Below are positions 44,791 through 54,711 of a stretch of DNA of 64,000 nt, one piece after another. The notes under the pieces were generated by a model. That model saw only the letters and a list, made by a program, of their open reading frames with translations, made no database searches and was not told the origin of the DNA. The stretch spans positions 86,090,360 to 86,154,359 of the forward strand of contig CM076847.1 in NCBI GenBank assembly GCA_039519185.1, written 5' to 3'. Both the position numbers and the translations under genes were made by a program. The stretch is from Astragalus membranaceus (lineage: Eukaryota > Streptophyta > Magnoliopsida > Fabales > Fabaceae). Positions within the stretch are counted from its first letter, which is position 1, and every line of letters begins with the position of its first letter.

Positions 44791-46311
44791 TTGGCAAAAG
44801 AAGGGAAAAAAACATATTAGTGTTCTAAGGTACACCAAATCTTGATCTTGATTTTCAAACATGGCGATGGCTTGTTGCTCGTTAACAATTCACATTTTTC
44901 TTTTTTGACAAGATCACAATTCACATTTTTCAAAATCATTACCTAATGTTTTTTAAAAAAAACTATGAAAATGTTTTTTTTTATCATCATTCGTAACGAA
45001 CAAATTTTATGTATTTTTTCTCAATCAAGTGTTATTTAAGCGTACCGATTACTGATATGAACCTCAGAATTTCTCGTTAAGTTAGAAGAGACCATTATCT
45101 TTGTAAAAAAAGGGAAGAAACCATTATTATCTGATCCAAATGTTCTTGGGTATTTTTTTATGCATTTTTTTGTTGCAATTTTTATGCATTACCTATATTT
45201 TAGTTTGTTCTTAATTATTTTAAATTATTGATATATAAAATCTTGAGTCTAATCTCTCGTAATCAATTTGTTTATTAATCTTTAACGTGAGTCCAAGTCC
45301 TAATAATTGGACCAAATGTATAGTTCTCGAAGTCATCAATTATATAAAAGCTGTGTATATATAGATTAGTCAATTAAGCGCAATTATATAAAAGCTGTGT
45401 ATATATAAAATCTTCAGCCCATCTCAGATTTCGGCCCGACATGGTGTTCCAAATGCGCGGGACTCTCATCTAGGCATTCTTTGTGCCACGCCTTAAGAAC
45501 GGCGAAGATTGCGCGACCTAGTTGAACGACTCAGATCTCACCTCTTACTTGTGCACCAAAGCACCCGTTACCCCTTCCTAGCATCTATAAATAGGCTGAC
45601 ATTTAATGCAAAAGGTACACTTTCTAACCCTACCTCATACTGACTTCCACTTCGTTGACTTGGGCGTTGGAGTGTCATTGCAGGTACCACATTACCTCGG
45701 ACTAGCTCAGAGTCATCTCGGATTCACCTCAGACACGCTGCCGTGAGATATCTTTCTCTCTCTTGAGTTCCGTTCGAAACAAGTATTTTATTTTAGTACA
45801 TCAATTTATATTTAAATACGAATCTTAATAATATAAAACCATGAATGTTACACCTCATCCGTCCACGTCAGCTGACAAGAAAAATTACGTAAGTTTGTAA
45901 CCCCACAAGTCGTTTATGAATTCTCTTAGGTTTAAAATTAATTGTTTATTGGCATGAACTTGATAGTTCACCGCTGGTGCGTTTTTCTATTTTTGTAGTA
46001 TATATAGTCCATGAAACAACTATTTTTCCAGATTGTGTTGCAAGAAACAAAAGAATGGACGGAGGAAGTATTATTTACAGCTTGGTAAGGAAGCTAAGTT
46101 CAAATGGCTATTACTATAACCAAATAACTTGAATGGTAATTAGTAATACCAATTTTTAATAACAGTTCTAACAACAACTGAGAGTCATTAAACAAATTGA
46201 AATAAACATAATAGGATATGTTACTCCAAAGGATGTCCGGTATCGTTTATATTTCTACTTTAGGGTATTTTTTCTTTAAAAGTTGTTGTTAAACCTAGTG
46301 TTTTATCTTTC
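44585..46311. repeat. Segmental repeat, copy A1
   Basis: About 1.73 kb nearly collinear with 50741-52478 (A2) and partly with 48517-50030 (A3). It contains the right arm of the foldback element and LTR sequence at 45412-45781 whose first bases are missing. The AGTAT after the LTR end is kept. The block ends at AAACCTAGTGTTTTA, then joins a 30-bp piece of LTR end (46306-46336), suggesting unequal recombination. Confidence 0.85.
45412..45781 (+). repeat. LTR copy inside A1, 5' end missing
   Basis: Matches the solo LTR 49641-50025 from TTCAGCCCATCTCAG onward, including CTATAAATAGG and GGGCGTTGGAGTGTC. The TGTTCCGGACCGGGC start is lost, with the same breakpoint as in A2. Confidence 0.85.
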
Positions 46312-47206
46312 TCTCTCTTGAGTTCCGTTTGAAACAAGTATTGATTTCTTTTTTGTTGATTTCATTTTTGTTACATGACCCCCCTATCGTCGCTAACAAA
46401 AAGTTGATTTCCGGCAAATGCCACTTCTCTTTGTTATGGATATTTTTTTTTTAAAAAAGTTGTTATGAATATTGTTACGGCTAGTCCAATTGTGGTTTCA
46501 CTTTCACATAACAACCTACAGTTGACCCATATAATATTTTTTATATATACTTCAATTTTGTTGGATAAATCTAGCTCTCCCAGATTTTCCAATACAAAAT
46601 CGTTTCAATATTTCTATGTTAATCTTTCTTTATTAATCATTGATGATGTCTTGCTAATGTCATCTCCGTTAGGCACGTTAGTTTTTTTGGATGAAAAGTT
46701 GACAGAGCCGTTTAACTACAAACACTTAATATTTGTGAGGACTATTTTAAAACTTTTTTTTACAATGGCCTAAATGGATTATGACCATATTTACAGCACC
46801 AAACATATATTTATGCCTTGTTTTTATGACCACTAGTGTGTTATTCTTAGGGGGCTTGCCAAATGTTTTATTTGGGATGCTTTTGAATTAAAAGTATGGA
46901 TCAAATAATTATTGCTCCTCTTCGAGATAATTAAACGAACCATTACGTTAGGACCATATCTTACGTTAGGACCACATTTGCAATTTGCGTCATCCGTCAA
47001 TTATAACTTGTTGAAAATTCCAATTTTTAAGTTTTAATCATAGCATGACTTGACTATAATTTGATGTTTCCACGAAGCTGATCTACAAGTGAAAATGCAG
47101 TATATATTAGCTGTGTTAATGAAATGGAAAGCCATCATTCAAAAAAAGAAAACATAGCCATTAAATCTTTCAAAACATATAGACTTTCACTGTTTCGTTT
47201 TGAAAC
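46312..47206. other. Unassigned, upstream of the RLP pseudogene
   Basis: 46378-46560 repeats part of 43920-44340. The remainder has no coding match. AT-rich sequence at 46950-47200 may be the old promoter of the RLP gene; no clear TATA box can be singled out. Confidence 0.4.
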
Positions 47207-48536
47207 ATGAGAGGTTACATAAGTGCTGCATGTTCACTCCTTTTATTAGTGTTGGCTGGAATTGCAATAATATGCTTGTGTGCAAATTCAAGTGTCCCCT
47301 GCATAGAACGAGAGAGGAAAGCTCTTCTAGAGTTTAAATCATCAATTACAAAAGATCCATTTAGGCCCACATGGGAAGGCACACACTGTTGCCAATGGGA
47401 ACGCATAGACTCTGACAATATTACTGGACATGTTGTCAAGCTTGATCTGACTTATTTGGACGTATCTGCTCCAAATGTTAATGCATCTTTGTTGGAATTG
47501 AAATACTTGACTTTATTTGGACTTGTCCGGAAATGATTTCAATGGCACTTCAATTCCTATGTTCATTGGTTCTATGAGACGCCTAAACTATCTTTCTCTC
47601 CATGATGCTAATTTTAGTCTTGGAAATCTCAAGAACCTTCACACTCTTGATCTTCGCTACAATGATAACTTACAAATGAATGACACCAGTTGGATCTCTG
47701 AACTTCATTCACTTGAATACCTTGACATGAATCATGTTGACCTCTCAGGTGTACATAACTTGTTCCAGGTACTCAACATGCTTCCTTCCTTAATTGTTAC
47801 GTCTTTACTTAAGTGATTGTGGACTTGACAATTCATTCATTCCTCACTATGCTTTACAAAACATGTCATCCCTTGCCGAACTTGATCTCTCATATAATAA
47901 GTTTAATGGTCCAATTCCATTTGCTTTCATAAACATGACTTCCATTGAATCCCTCTACCTTAATCAAAACAATTTCACTTCAATTCCTCCCTGGTTCTCC
48001 AACTTCAAGAAACTTTCCAATCTTCATCTTTCATATAATGAGCTCTCTCGTCCAATTCCCAAGGCTTTCAGAAACATGTCATCACTTGTGCATCTTGATC
48101 TTTCACATAATGTGCTCTCTGGTCCAATTCCTGAAGCCTTTAGAAACATGACTTCCATTGAATATCTCTACCTCTTTCAAAACAATTTCATTTAATCCCA
48201 TCATGGTTTGCCGAGCTAAGGAACCTTGTAGATTTTGACCTTTCACTGAATGAACTTTCTCTTGTGGAAGGTTCTCTGTCGTCACTGATAGGAAACATGT
48301 GCCACTTAGAAAGATTACATTTATGTGGAAACAAGCTTCAAGGAGAATCAATGGGACACTCTGAATTATCAAGATGCACTGGATATGAATTGGAGGAAGT
48401 GGATTTACGTGACAACGATATCAGTGGTCACATGCCCACTTGGTTGGGGCAACTTGAAAATCTGGGAGAGCTAGATTTATCCAACAATAAGTTCGAAGGG
48501 GCGTTCCTAGTATTTGAAAAAGGATTGGAAAATTAA
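47207..48536 (+). pseudogene. LRR receptor-like protein (Cf/EIX type), broken
   Basis: An ATG at 47207 opens a hydrophobic signal peptide (SLLLLVLAGIAIICLC) and an LRRNT domain (CIERERKALLEFKSSI ... CCQW ... ITGHVVKLDL), the start of a cell-surface RLP. About nine plant-type LRRs follow (LxxLxLSxNxLxGPIP) in four frames. Breaks: one extra T near 47512; loss of about 20 codons near 47615; shifts near 47800 and at 48193. The conserved second LRRNT cysteine region reads RIDSDN instead of the usual GVxCDN. Homology stops near 48515, where a foldback half-element starts, so the remaining LRRs, membrane segment and tail are missing. Such genes bind extracellular ligands in defence. This copy cannot. 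Confidence 0.93.
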
Positions 48537-49260
48537 AGGTTCTTGGATTCCACGACACTATTGGTCCCGGCTCCGTATTTCTCGAAGACAATAATGAGTG
48601 AATGAAACACCCGTGAGGTGGAGTATCTATCTTACTTTTCCTTATATGATGTTTGGTTGGCAAAAGAAGGGAAAAAAACATTCTAGTGTTCTAAGGTACA
48701 CCAAATCTTGATCTTGATTTTCAAATATGGCGATGGCTTGTTGCTTGTTAACAATTCACATTTTTCTTTTTTGACAAGAACAATTCACATTTTTCAAAAT
48801 CATTACCTAATGTTTTTTTAAAAAAAAACTATGAAAATGTTTTTTTATCATCATTCGTAACAAACAAATTTTATGTATTTTTTCTCAATCAAGTGTTATT
48901 TAAGCGTACCGATTACTGATCTGAACCTCAGAATTTCTCGTTAAGTTAGAAGAGACCATTATCTTTGTAAAAAAAGGGAAGAAACCATTATTATCTGATC
49001 CAAATGTTCTTGGGTATTTTTTATGCTTTTTTGTTGTTGCAATTTTTATGCATTACCTATATTTAGTTTGTTCTTAATTATTTTAAATTATTGATCTATA
49101 AAATCTTGAGTTTAATCTCTCGCAATCAAATTGTTTATTAATCTTTAAGGTGAGTCCAGGTCTTAATAATTGGACCAAATGTCTAGTTCTGGAAGTCATC
49201 AATTATATAAAAGCTGTGTATATATATAGATTAGTCAATTAAGCGCAATAGCTCTTTTTT
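48517..49260. repeat. Segmental repeat, copy A3 (partial)
   Basis: Collinear with A1 and A2 from the foldback right arm to TCAATTAAGCGCAAT, then diverges. Its start replaces the 3' half of the RLP gene. Confidence 0.85.
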
Positions 49261-49635
49261 TTTTGGATTGACTGTGTAGTCTTTTTGCAGGTATTTTTTA
49301 TTTTGGTTTGGGAATAATTGGGATTTTGTTTGTGTTCCGCTATCAATCGTGCAAGCTCAACTCTCAGATTTCTTAAATAATAAAATCAATTTTTCTTTTG
49401 ACTGCCATAATAAATTCAATTTGCTTATGCAAAAAAGTGAGTACATGTCCTGCTACCGTTGTTGATTGATTTAAATGTTTATATATTATTAAGAGATTCT
49501 CGATTTTTGTCCGCATCTATCTGTCTATATAACTAAGAGAGACTTCAACTTTAAACATTGAATATAAATTAATATGGTTTATGAGTTAAAACTACCCACT
49601 TACTCTTATTAATTACGGTTATTGTTACAGTAAAT
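49261..49635. other. A3-specific sequence
   Basis: About 380 bp present in A3 between GCGCAAT and the solo LTR but deleted in A1 and A2. No coding. Confidence 0.55.
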
Positions 49636-49640
49636 AGTAT

Positions 49641-50025
49641 TGTTCCGGACCGGGCTTCAGCCCATCTCAGATTTCGGCCTGGCATGGTGTTCCAAACGTG
49701 CGAGACTCTCATCTTTGCAATATGTGCGCCACGCCTTAAGAACGGAGGAGATTGCGCGACCTAGTTGAACGACTCAGATCTCACCTCTTGCTTGTACACC
49801 AAAGCACTCGTTACCCCTTCCTAGCGTCTATAAATAGGCCGACATTTAATGCAAAAGGTACTCTTTCTAACCCTACCTCATACTGACTTCCACTTCGCTG
49901 ACTTGGGCGTTGGAGTGTCTATTGCAGGTACCACCTTACCTCGGACTAGCTCAGAGTCATCTCGGATTCACCTTAGACACGCTGCCGTGAGATATCTTTC
50001 TCTCTCTTGAGTTTTGTTCGAAACA
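49641..50025 (+). mobile_element. Solo LTR, 385 bp, with 5-bp target duplication
   Basis: Starts TGTTCCGGACC and ends CGAAACA, flanked by AGTAT at 49636-49640 and 50026-50030. It contains CTATAAATAGG (TATA, near 49828) and GGGCGTTGGAGTGTC. An exact 5-bp duplication with no internal domain marks a solo LTR left by LTR-LTR recombination. Family not certain; the U5 phrase TTGCAGGTACC is common in dicot gypsy LTRs. Confidence 0.85.
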
Positions 50026-50030
50026 AGTAT

Positions 50031-50222
50031 TTTTTTTTGGAATTAAAACTTTAGGGTGAGGGGATGGTGCCCCAATCCAAGGTAGGGAAGACATTCGGGC
50101 TCTTTGAGCATTTATGAAGGTAATTACATCTACCTCGCCCCAAGGGGACTAGTGGGGAGTTGAACCCGAGACCTCTCGGATTCAACTCCTGTCATGCTCC
50201 ACTAAACCAACCCCTTGGGGTT
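50031..50222 (-). mobile_element. tRNA-derived SINE in the solo-LTR flank
   Basis: On the minus strand there is an A box (GGTTTAGTGGAGC), a B box (GGGTTCAACTCC, near 50158-50169) and a body ending in A9 (plus-strand T run at 50029-50037). AACAAGT at 50022-50028 and 50223-50229 is a candidate target duplication. It differs in body sequence from the 6.8/8.1-kb SINE family. It inserted after the solo LTR formed, because the LTR-side duplication is partly used. Confidence 0.75.
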
Positions 50223-50229
50223 AACAAGT

Positions 50230-50740
50230 CAAAATGTTTCTTTCTTTTTATAAACTAATATAAAAAGAAAGAAACATTTCGGTGCTCCTTATTACTCGGT
50301 AACCTCTCTCTTCTCTTCTCTTCTCTTATCTTTTCGGTGCCTATACAACATTTACTCGTGTTTTACTACTAAGTTGTGTTTTGGAATGCAAACAATGTTC
50401 AAATTAATTTTATGGTATGCAGTATTAAGTTTTTGAAATTTTTCCAATGGTAATAGTAATTGAAAATTAATTTTTTTATACTCAATTGAAATCTAAATGT
50501 GCATATATTAGGAAGTTGGATCTATGAAGTTGACTTAATTTAGTGGAATGGTTCTGATTATTTTTGCTGTAATCAAACTCAGAATCAATTATTTTTGTTT
50601 ATGGTTTTTGTCTTGTGACTTAAAATGCTTGCTTCAATAATTTCTATGCAGTAAGATGCTTTTATTCTTCACGAAGAAATGCATACCGACATTACTCATT
50701 AATTTATAAACTAATACGTAAATTGGGTCATGCTCCACAT
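50230..50740. other. Unassigned AT-rich spacer
   Basis: No gene. Contains a TCTTCTCTTCTCTTCTC run near 50310. Confidence 0.45.
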
Positions 50741-52478
50741 GACCCAATTTTCAAAATGTTTCTTTCTTTTTATTTGTAATGATCACGATAGTTCCTCCGT
50801 TTGTGAAAAAGGATTGAAAAATTAAAAGGTTCATGGATTCCACGACACTATTGGCCCCGGCTCCGTATTTCTCGAAGACAATAATGAGTGGATGAAAGAC
50901 TTGTGATGTGGAGTATCCATCTTACTTTTCCTTGAATGATATTTGGTTGGCAAAAGAAGGGAAAAAAACATATTAGTGCTCTAAGGTACACCAAATCTTG
51001 ATCTTGATTTTCAAATATGGCGATGGCTTGTTGCTTGTTAACAATTCACACTTTTCTTTTTTGATAAGATCACAATTCACATTTTTCAAAATCATTACCT
51101 AATGTTTTTTTAAAAAAACATTATTAAAAAAAACTATGAAAATGTTTTTTTTATCATCATTCGTAACGAACAAATTTTATGTATTTTTTCTCAATCAAGT
51201 GTTATTTAAGCGTAACGATTACTGATATGAACCTTAGAATTTCTCGTTAAATTAGAAGAGACCATTATCTTTGTAAAAAAAGGGAAGAAACCATTATTAT
51301 CTAATCCAAATGTTCTTGAGTATTTTTTATGCATTTTTTTGTTGCAATTTTTATGCATTACCTATATTTTAGTTTGTTCTTAATTATTTTAAATTATTGA
51401 TATATAAAATCTTGAGTCTAATCTCTCGTAATCAATTTGTTTATTAATCTTTAATATGAGTCCAGGTCCTAATAATTGGACCAAATGTATAGTTCTCGAA
51501 GTCATCAATTATGTAAAAGCTGCGTATATATAGATTAGTCAATTAAGCGCAATTATATAAAAGCTGTGTATATATAAAATCTTCAGCCCATCTCAGATTT
51601 CGGCCCGACATGGTGTTCCAAACGCGCGGGACTCTCATCTAGGCAATCTGTGTGCCACGCCTTAAGAACGGCGGAGATTGCGCGACCTAGTTGAACGACT
51701 CAGATCTCACCTCTTGCTTGTGCACCAAAGCACCCGTTACCCCTTCCTAGCATCTATAAATAGCCTGACATTTAATGCAAAAGGTACACTTTCTAACCCT
51801 ACCTCATACTGACTTCCACTTCGCTGACTTGGGCGTTGGAGTGTCATTGCAGGTACCACATTACCTCGGACTAGCTCAGAGTCATCTCGGATTCACCTCA
51901 AACACGCTGCTGTGAGATATCTTTCTCTCTCTTGAGTTCCGTTTGAAACAAGTATTTTATTTTAGTACATCAATTTATATTTAAATACGAATCTTAATAA
52001 TATAAAACCATGAATGTTACACCTCATCCGTCCACGTCTGACAAGAAAAATTACTTAAGTTTGTAACCCCACAAGTCGTTTATGAATTCTCTTAGGTTTA
52101 AAATTAATTGTTTATTGGCATGAACTTGATAGTTCACCGCTGATGCGTTTTTCTATTTTTGTAGTATATATAGTCCATGAAACAGCTATTTTTCCAGATT
52201 GTGTTGCAAGAAACAAAAGAATGGACGGAGGAAGTATTATTTACAGCTTGGTAAGGAAGCTAAGTTCAAATGGCTATTACTATAACCAAATAACTTGAAT
52301 GGTAATTAGTAATACCAATTTTTAATAACAGTTCTAACAACAACTGAGAGTCATTAAACAAATTGAAATAAACATAATAGGATATGTTACTCCAAAGGAT
52401 GTCCGGTATCGTTTATATTTCTACTGTAGGGTATTTTTTCTTTAAAAGTTGTTGTTAAACCTAGTGTTTTAGCTTTGA
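50741..52478. repeat. Segmental repeat, copy A2
   Basis: The closest match to A1, sharing the same truncated LTR (51581-51950) and the same right edge, AAACCTAGTGTTTTA. It starts within the foldback loop, so the left arm is missing. Confidence 0.85.
51581..51950 (+). repeat. LTR copy inside A2, 5' end missing
   Basis: Same breakpoint as the A1 copy, so A1 and A2 were duplicated after the deletion. Confidence 0.85.
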
Positions 52479-52748
52479 GAAAAATACCTAAGGAGTAATT
52501 TGATTATTTAATCCTATAAAGCTTTTATTATGTCATAGGATATTGTGGCAAGAATTAATTCCCTTAAATTAGTACGTGAATGTACTTTTATTAGAATATT
52601 AGAATTAGAATGTGAATGTGAACAATTGTTTGCATCATGCACATTTCATTTCTTGGTGGATCGATAGTTTGATAAAATCTCTCATAATTCTTCTGAGTAT
52701 GGCTATATGCTTCTAGACATTAAAATATTTTGAGTTGTTAATGTCATA

Positions 52749-53930
52749 ATGTGTGTGGAGGCTCCCGTCCCCCCCATTGGTTGGGGTTTTCCTTTCCTCA
52801 CTTTCGTAACCCCCTCCGCCACCCACCCCCTCCACCCAACAGTCCGCCGCTACCACCACCCACCAAAAACTGATCCTTCTTTCCTTGCTCTATCTGAAGG
52901 CCGACTCCGCCACCACCACCCACCAAAACCCCATCCCACCAAACCCGTCTCCGATCATCTTGTTCGTGCTCTTCTCCGACCAACCGCCGCCGCCTTTGAG
53001 GACTTGATGCTCGCTCCGTCCATTCCACCCAAGGAGCTCCTCCATCCCATCCTTGGCTCCAAATCCCTAATCGGAAGCCTTCTGCTGCGATCCCCTGCCA
53101 CCTCGGCTCCTATGGCGTTGGTGCTCCGACCACCACCTAAACCACCACCTAAACCACCACCACTGCTCAATGAGGAGGACCGCGAGGGTTATCCTTCTCC
53201 CTCAACCTTGGTGCATCTCAGGTTAGTCACACCCGTTTTCCTCTCTGTCTACTTTGGCCCCCTTCCGGCCACCACCAAAACTGCCATGGCTTCAACACGT
53301 TGTCCTTGGATTTCTGGTCTCTGGACAACATTCTGGTGTCCCTTTGGAGTTTATGTTCTATGTTTTGTACTTCAGCAATTTTTGGTTTAAAGTTGCATAT
53401 TTAGTGTTTGCTGAATGTCCCCATAGAATTTATGGTTGCCTAAGCACTTGGTTGTGGTCCTGGTTGCATTATATGGAGACTGTTAAAACCTTTGGAGCTG
53501 ACATCTATTCAGACCGCCTCTCCAATTACCATCTGGCCTCGTTTTCTCAAGAATCGGGGGTTAATCTGGAGACCAATATGAGTCAATGGAGCAAACATAA
53601 GTCAAAGAAATCAGCCGTAACTGGATTGGGAGAAAGACTGCGGAGTCTCACTCATGGATTACCTCTACTTGGGAGCTGAAGCTAATGATAAGCTGGATGT
53701 AATTAGGTCGTTGTATTTGGGTTGGTTTTGCCCCTAGGGCCTCTCAACTGTCTAAATGTAATGGTTCCATTGCTCATGATCCTTGTGTAGTAGTTTCTTT
53801 TAAAGATGTTAATCTTATCTGTCGGTTTGGAAATGTCCAACCTCGCCTACTTTATGTAACTTGTATTTCTGATTTCGTTATCAATTGAATGAAGTATGTT
53901 GCCTTTCAAAAAAAAAAAGAAATTGGTATC
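52749..53930 (+). mobile_element. Poly(A)-ended retroposon, LINE-like or processed transcript
   Basis: Ends GAATGAAGTATGTTGCCTTTC then A10 (53912-53921), preceded by a T-rich 3'-UTR-like stretch. The 5' part is Pro-rich (a 213-codon frame from 52749, with PPPKPPPKPPP) and a second frame continues to 53679. I recognise no endonuclease or RT, so it is either a LINE with its centre deleted or a retroposed mRNA. No clear target duplication. Confidence 0.45.
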
Positions 53931-54032
53931 AAATATATTAGTGTTACTGGTGAAGCATTGCTGTATAAAATTCAAAGACCATGATTTATTGAAGCTACCA
54001 TGATGAATACAATACTTTCATGGAATTGGCAG

Positions 54033-54160
54033 TTTTTTTTTTGATAAACCCCGGTATCCACCGCACGGACAGCAGTGACTAATCCCTCGCTCATTGGAGG
54101 TGCCTCAAGGGGCAGGAGAGCTGGCCCAGATTTTTAACGCTGCTCCCCAAGGCGGGGATC
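54033..54160 (-). mobile_element. Short retroposon, 128 bp, with 12-bp target duplication
   Basis: TGGAATTGGCAG at 54021-54032 and 54161-54172 is an exact 12-bp duplication. The insert starts with a T10 run, so it is a minus-strand retroposon with poly(A). The body on the minus strand (GGGGAGCAGCG ... CCGGGGTTTATC) has no clear B box. It may be a 5'-truncated SINE. Confidence 0.75.
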
Positions 54161-54307
54161 TGGAATTGGCAGTTTAATTTGTATTGGTATATAAAAAGTA
54201 CACGTGAATATTCTTTTCACATTTATTGAAGCTACCATGATGAATACAATTCATAATCTCACGGGAATCTGTGTTCTAGATGTTAAATAAGTAAGCTAGT
54301 TCGACTG

Positions 54308-54516
54308 TGTTAGATGTAAGCTAGGTTCGACAAGTAAGCTAGCTCGACTTTCAAAACTGAGCTGTTGAAAGATAGTTTGTTTGTGTCGAAGTTTCACGGT
54401 TGTATGTTTACAGTTAGTTGCTGGCTGAGTATATAAGTAGCATCCACAGTGATGCAATGTAGAGTAGAGAAATACACAGTGCATATTCAGTTTTTCCATA
54501 ATAGTTTTCAGTTATA

Positions 54517-54570
<54 letters not shown>

Positions 54571-54620
54571 TGTGTGTGTGTGTGTGTGTGTGTGAGTGCA
54601 GTGACTCAAAACTTCCAACA
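54308..54620 (+). repeat. Copia 5' LTR (right-hand element), 313 bp
   Basis: TGTTAGATGTAAGC ... CTTCCAACA, with a TATATAAG box at 54430-54437 and a (CT)n(GT)n microsatellite at 54520-54592 just before the end. The last 29 bp are the exact reverse complement of the start of the LTR at 5913-5885. Confidence 0.8.
54520..54594. repeat. (CT)n(GT)n microsatellite in the LTR
   Basis: About 23 CT repeats then about 13 GT repeats inside the predicted R/U5 of the copia LTR. Confidence 0.95.
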
Positions 54621-54622
54621 AA

Positions 54623-54635
54623 TGGTATTCAGAGC
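54623..54635 (+). other. Copia primer binding site
   Basis: TGGTATTCAGAGC, two bases after the LTR end. It differs from the initiator-Met consensus TGGTATCAGAGC by one inserted T. Confidence 0.8.
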
Positions 54636-54711
54636 GTTATTGTTGAAGTTTTTCGAGAGAGAATCCAGTGTGAGAAGACGAGTGAAGTCTCAACGGTGAG
54701 AGTAAACTGCG

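Noticed and set aside
45412..50025. Cassandra-type TRIM containing a 5S rRNA promoter
   Set aside because: The LTR has TATA-type sequence and lacks the 5S internal control region.
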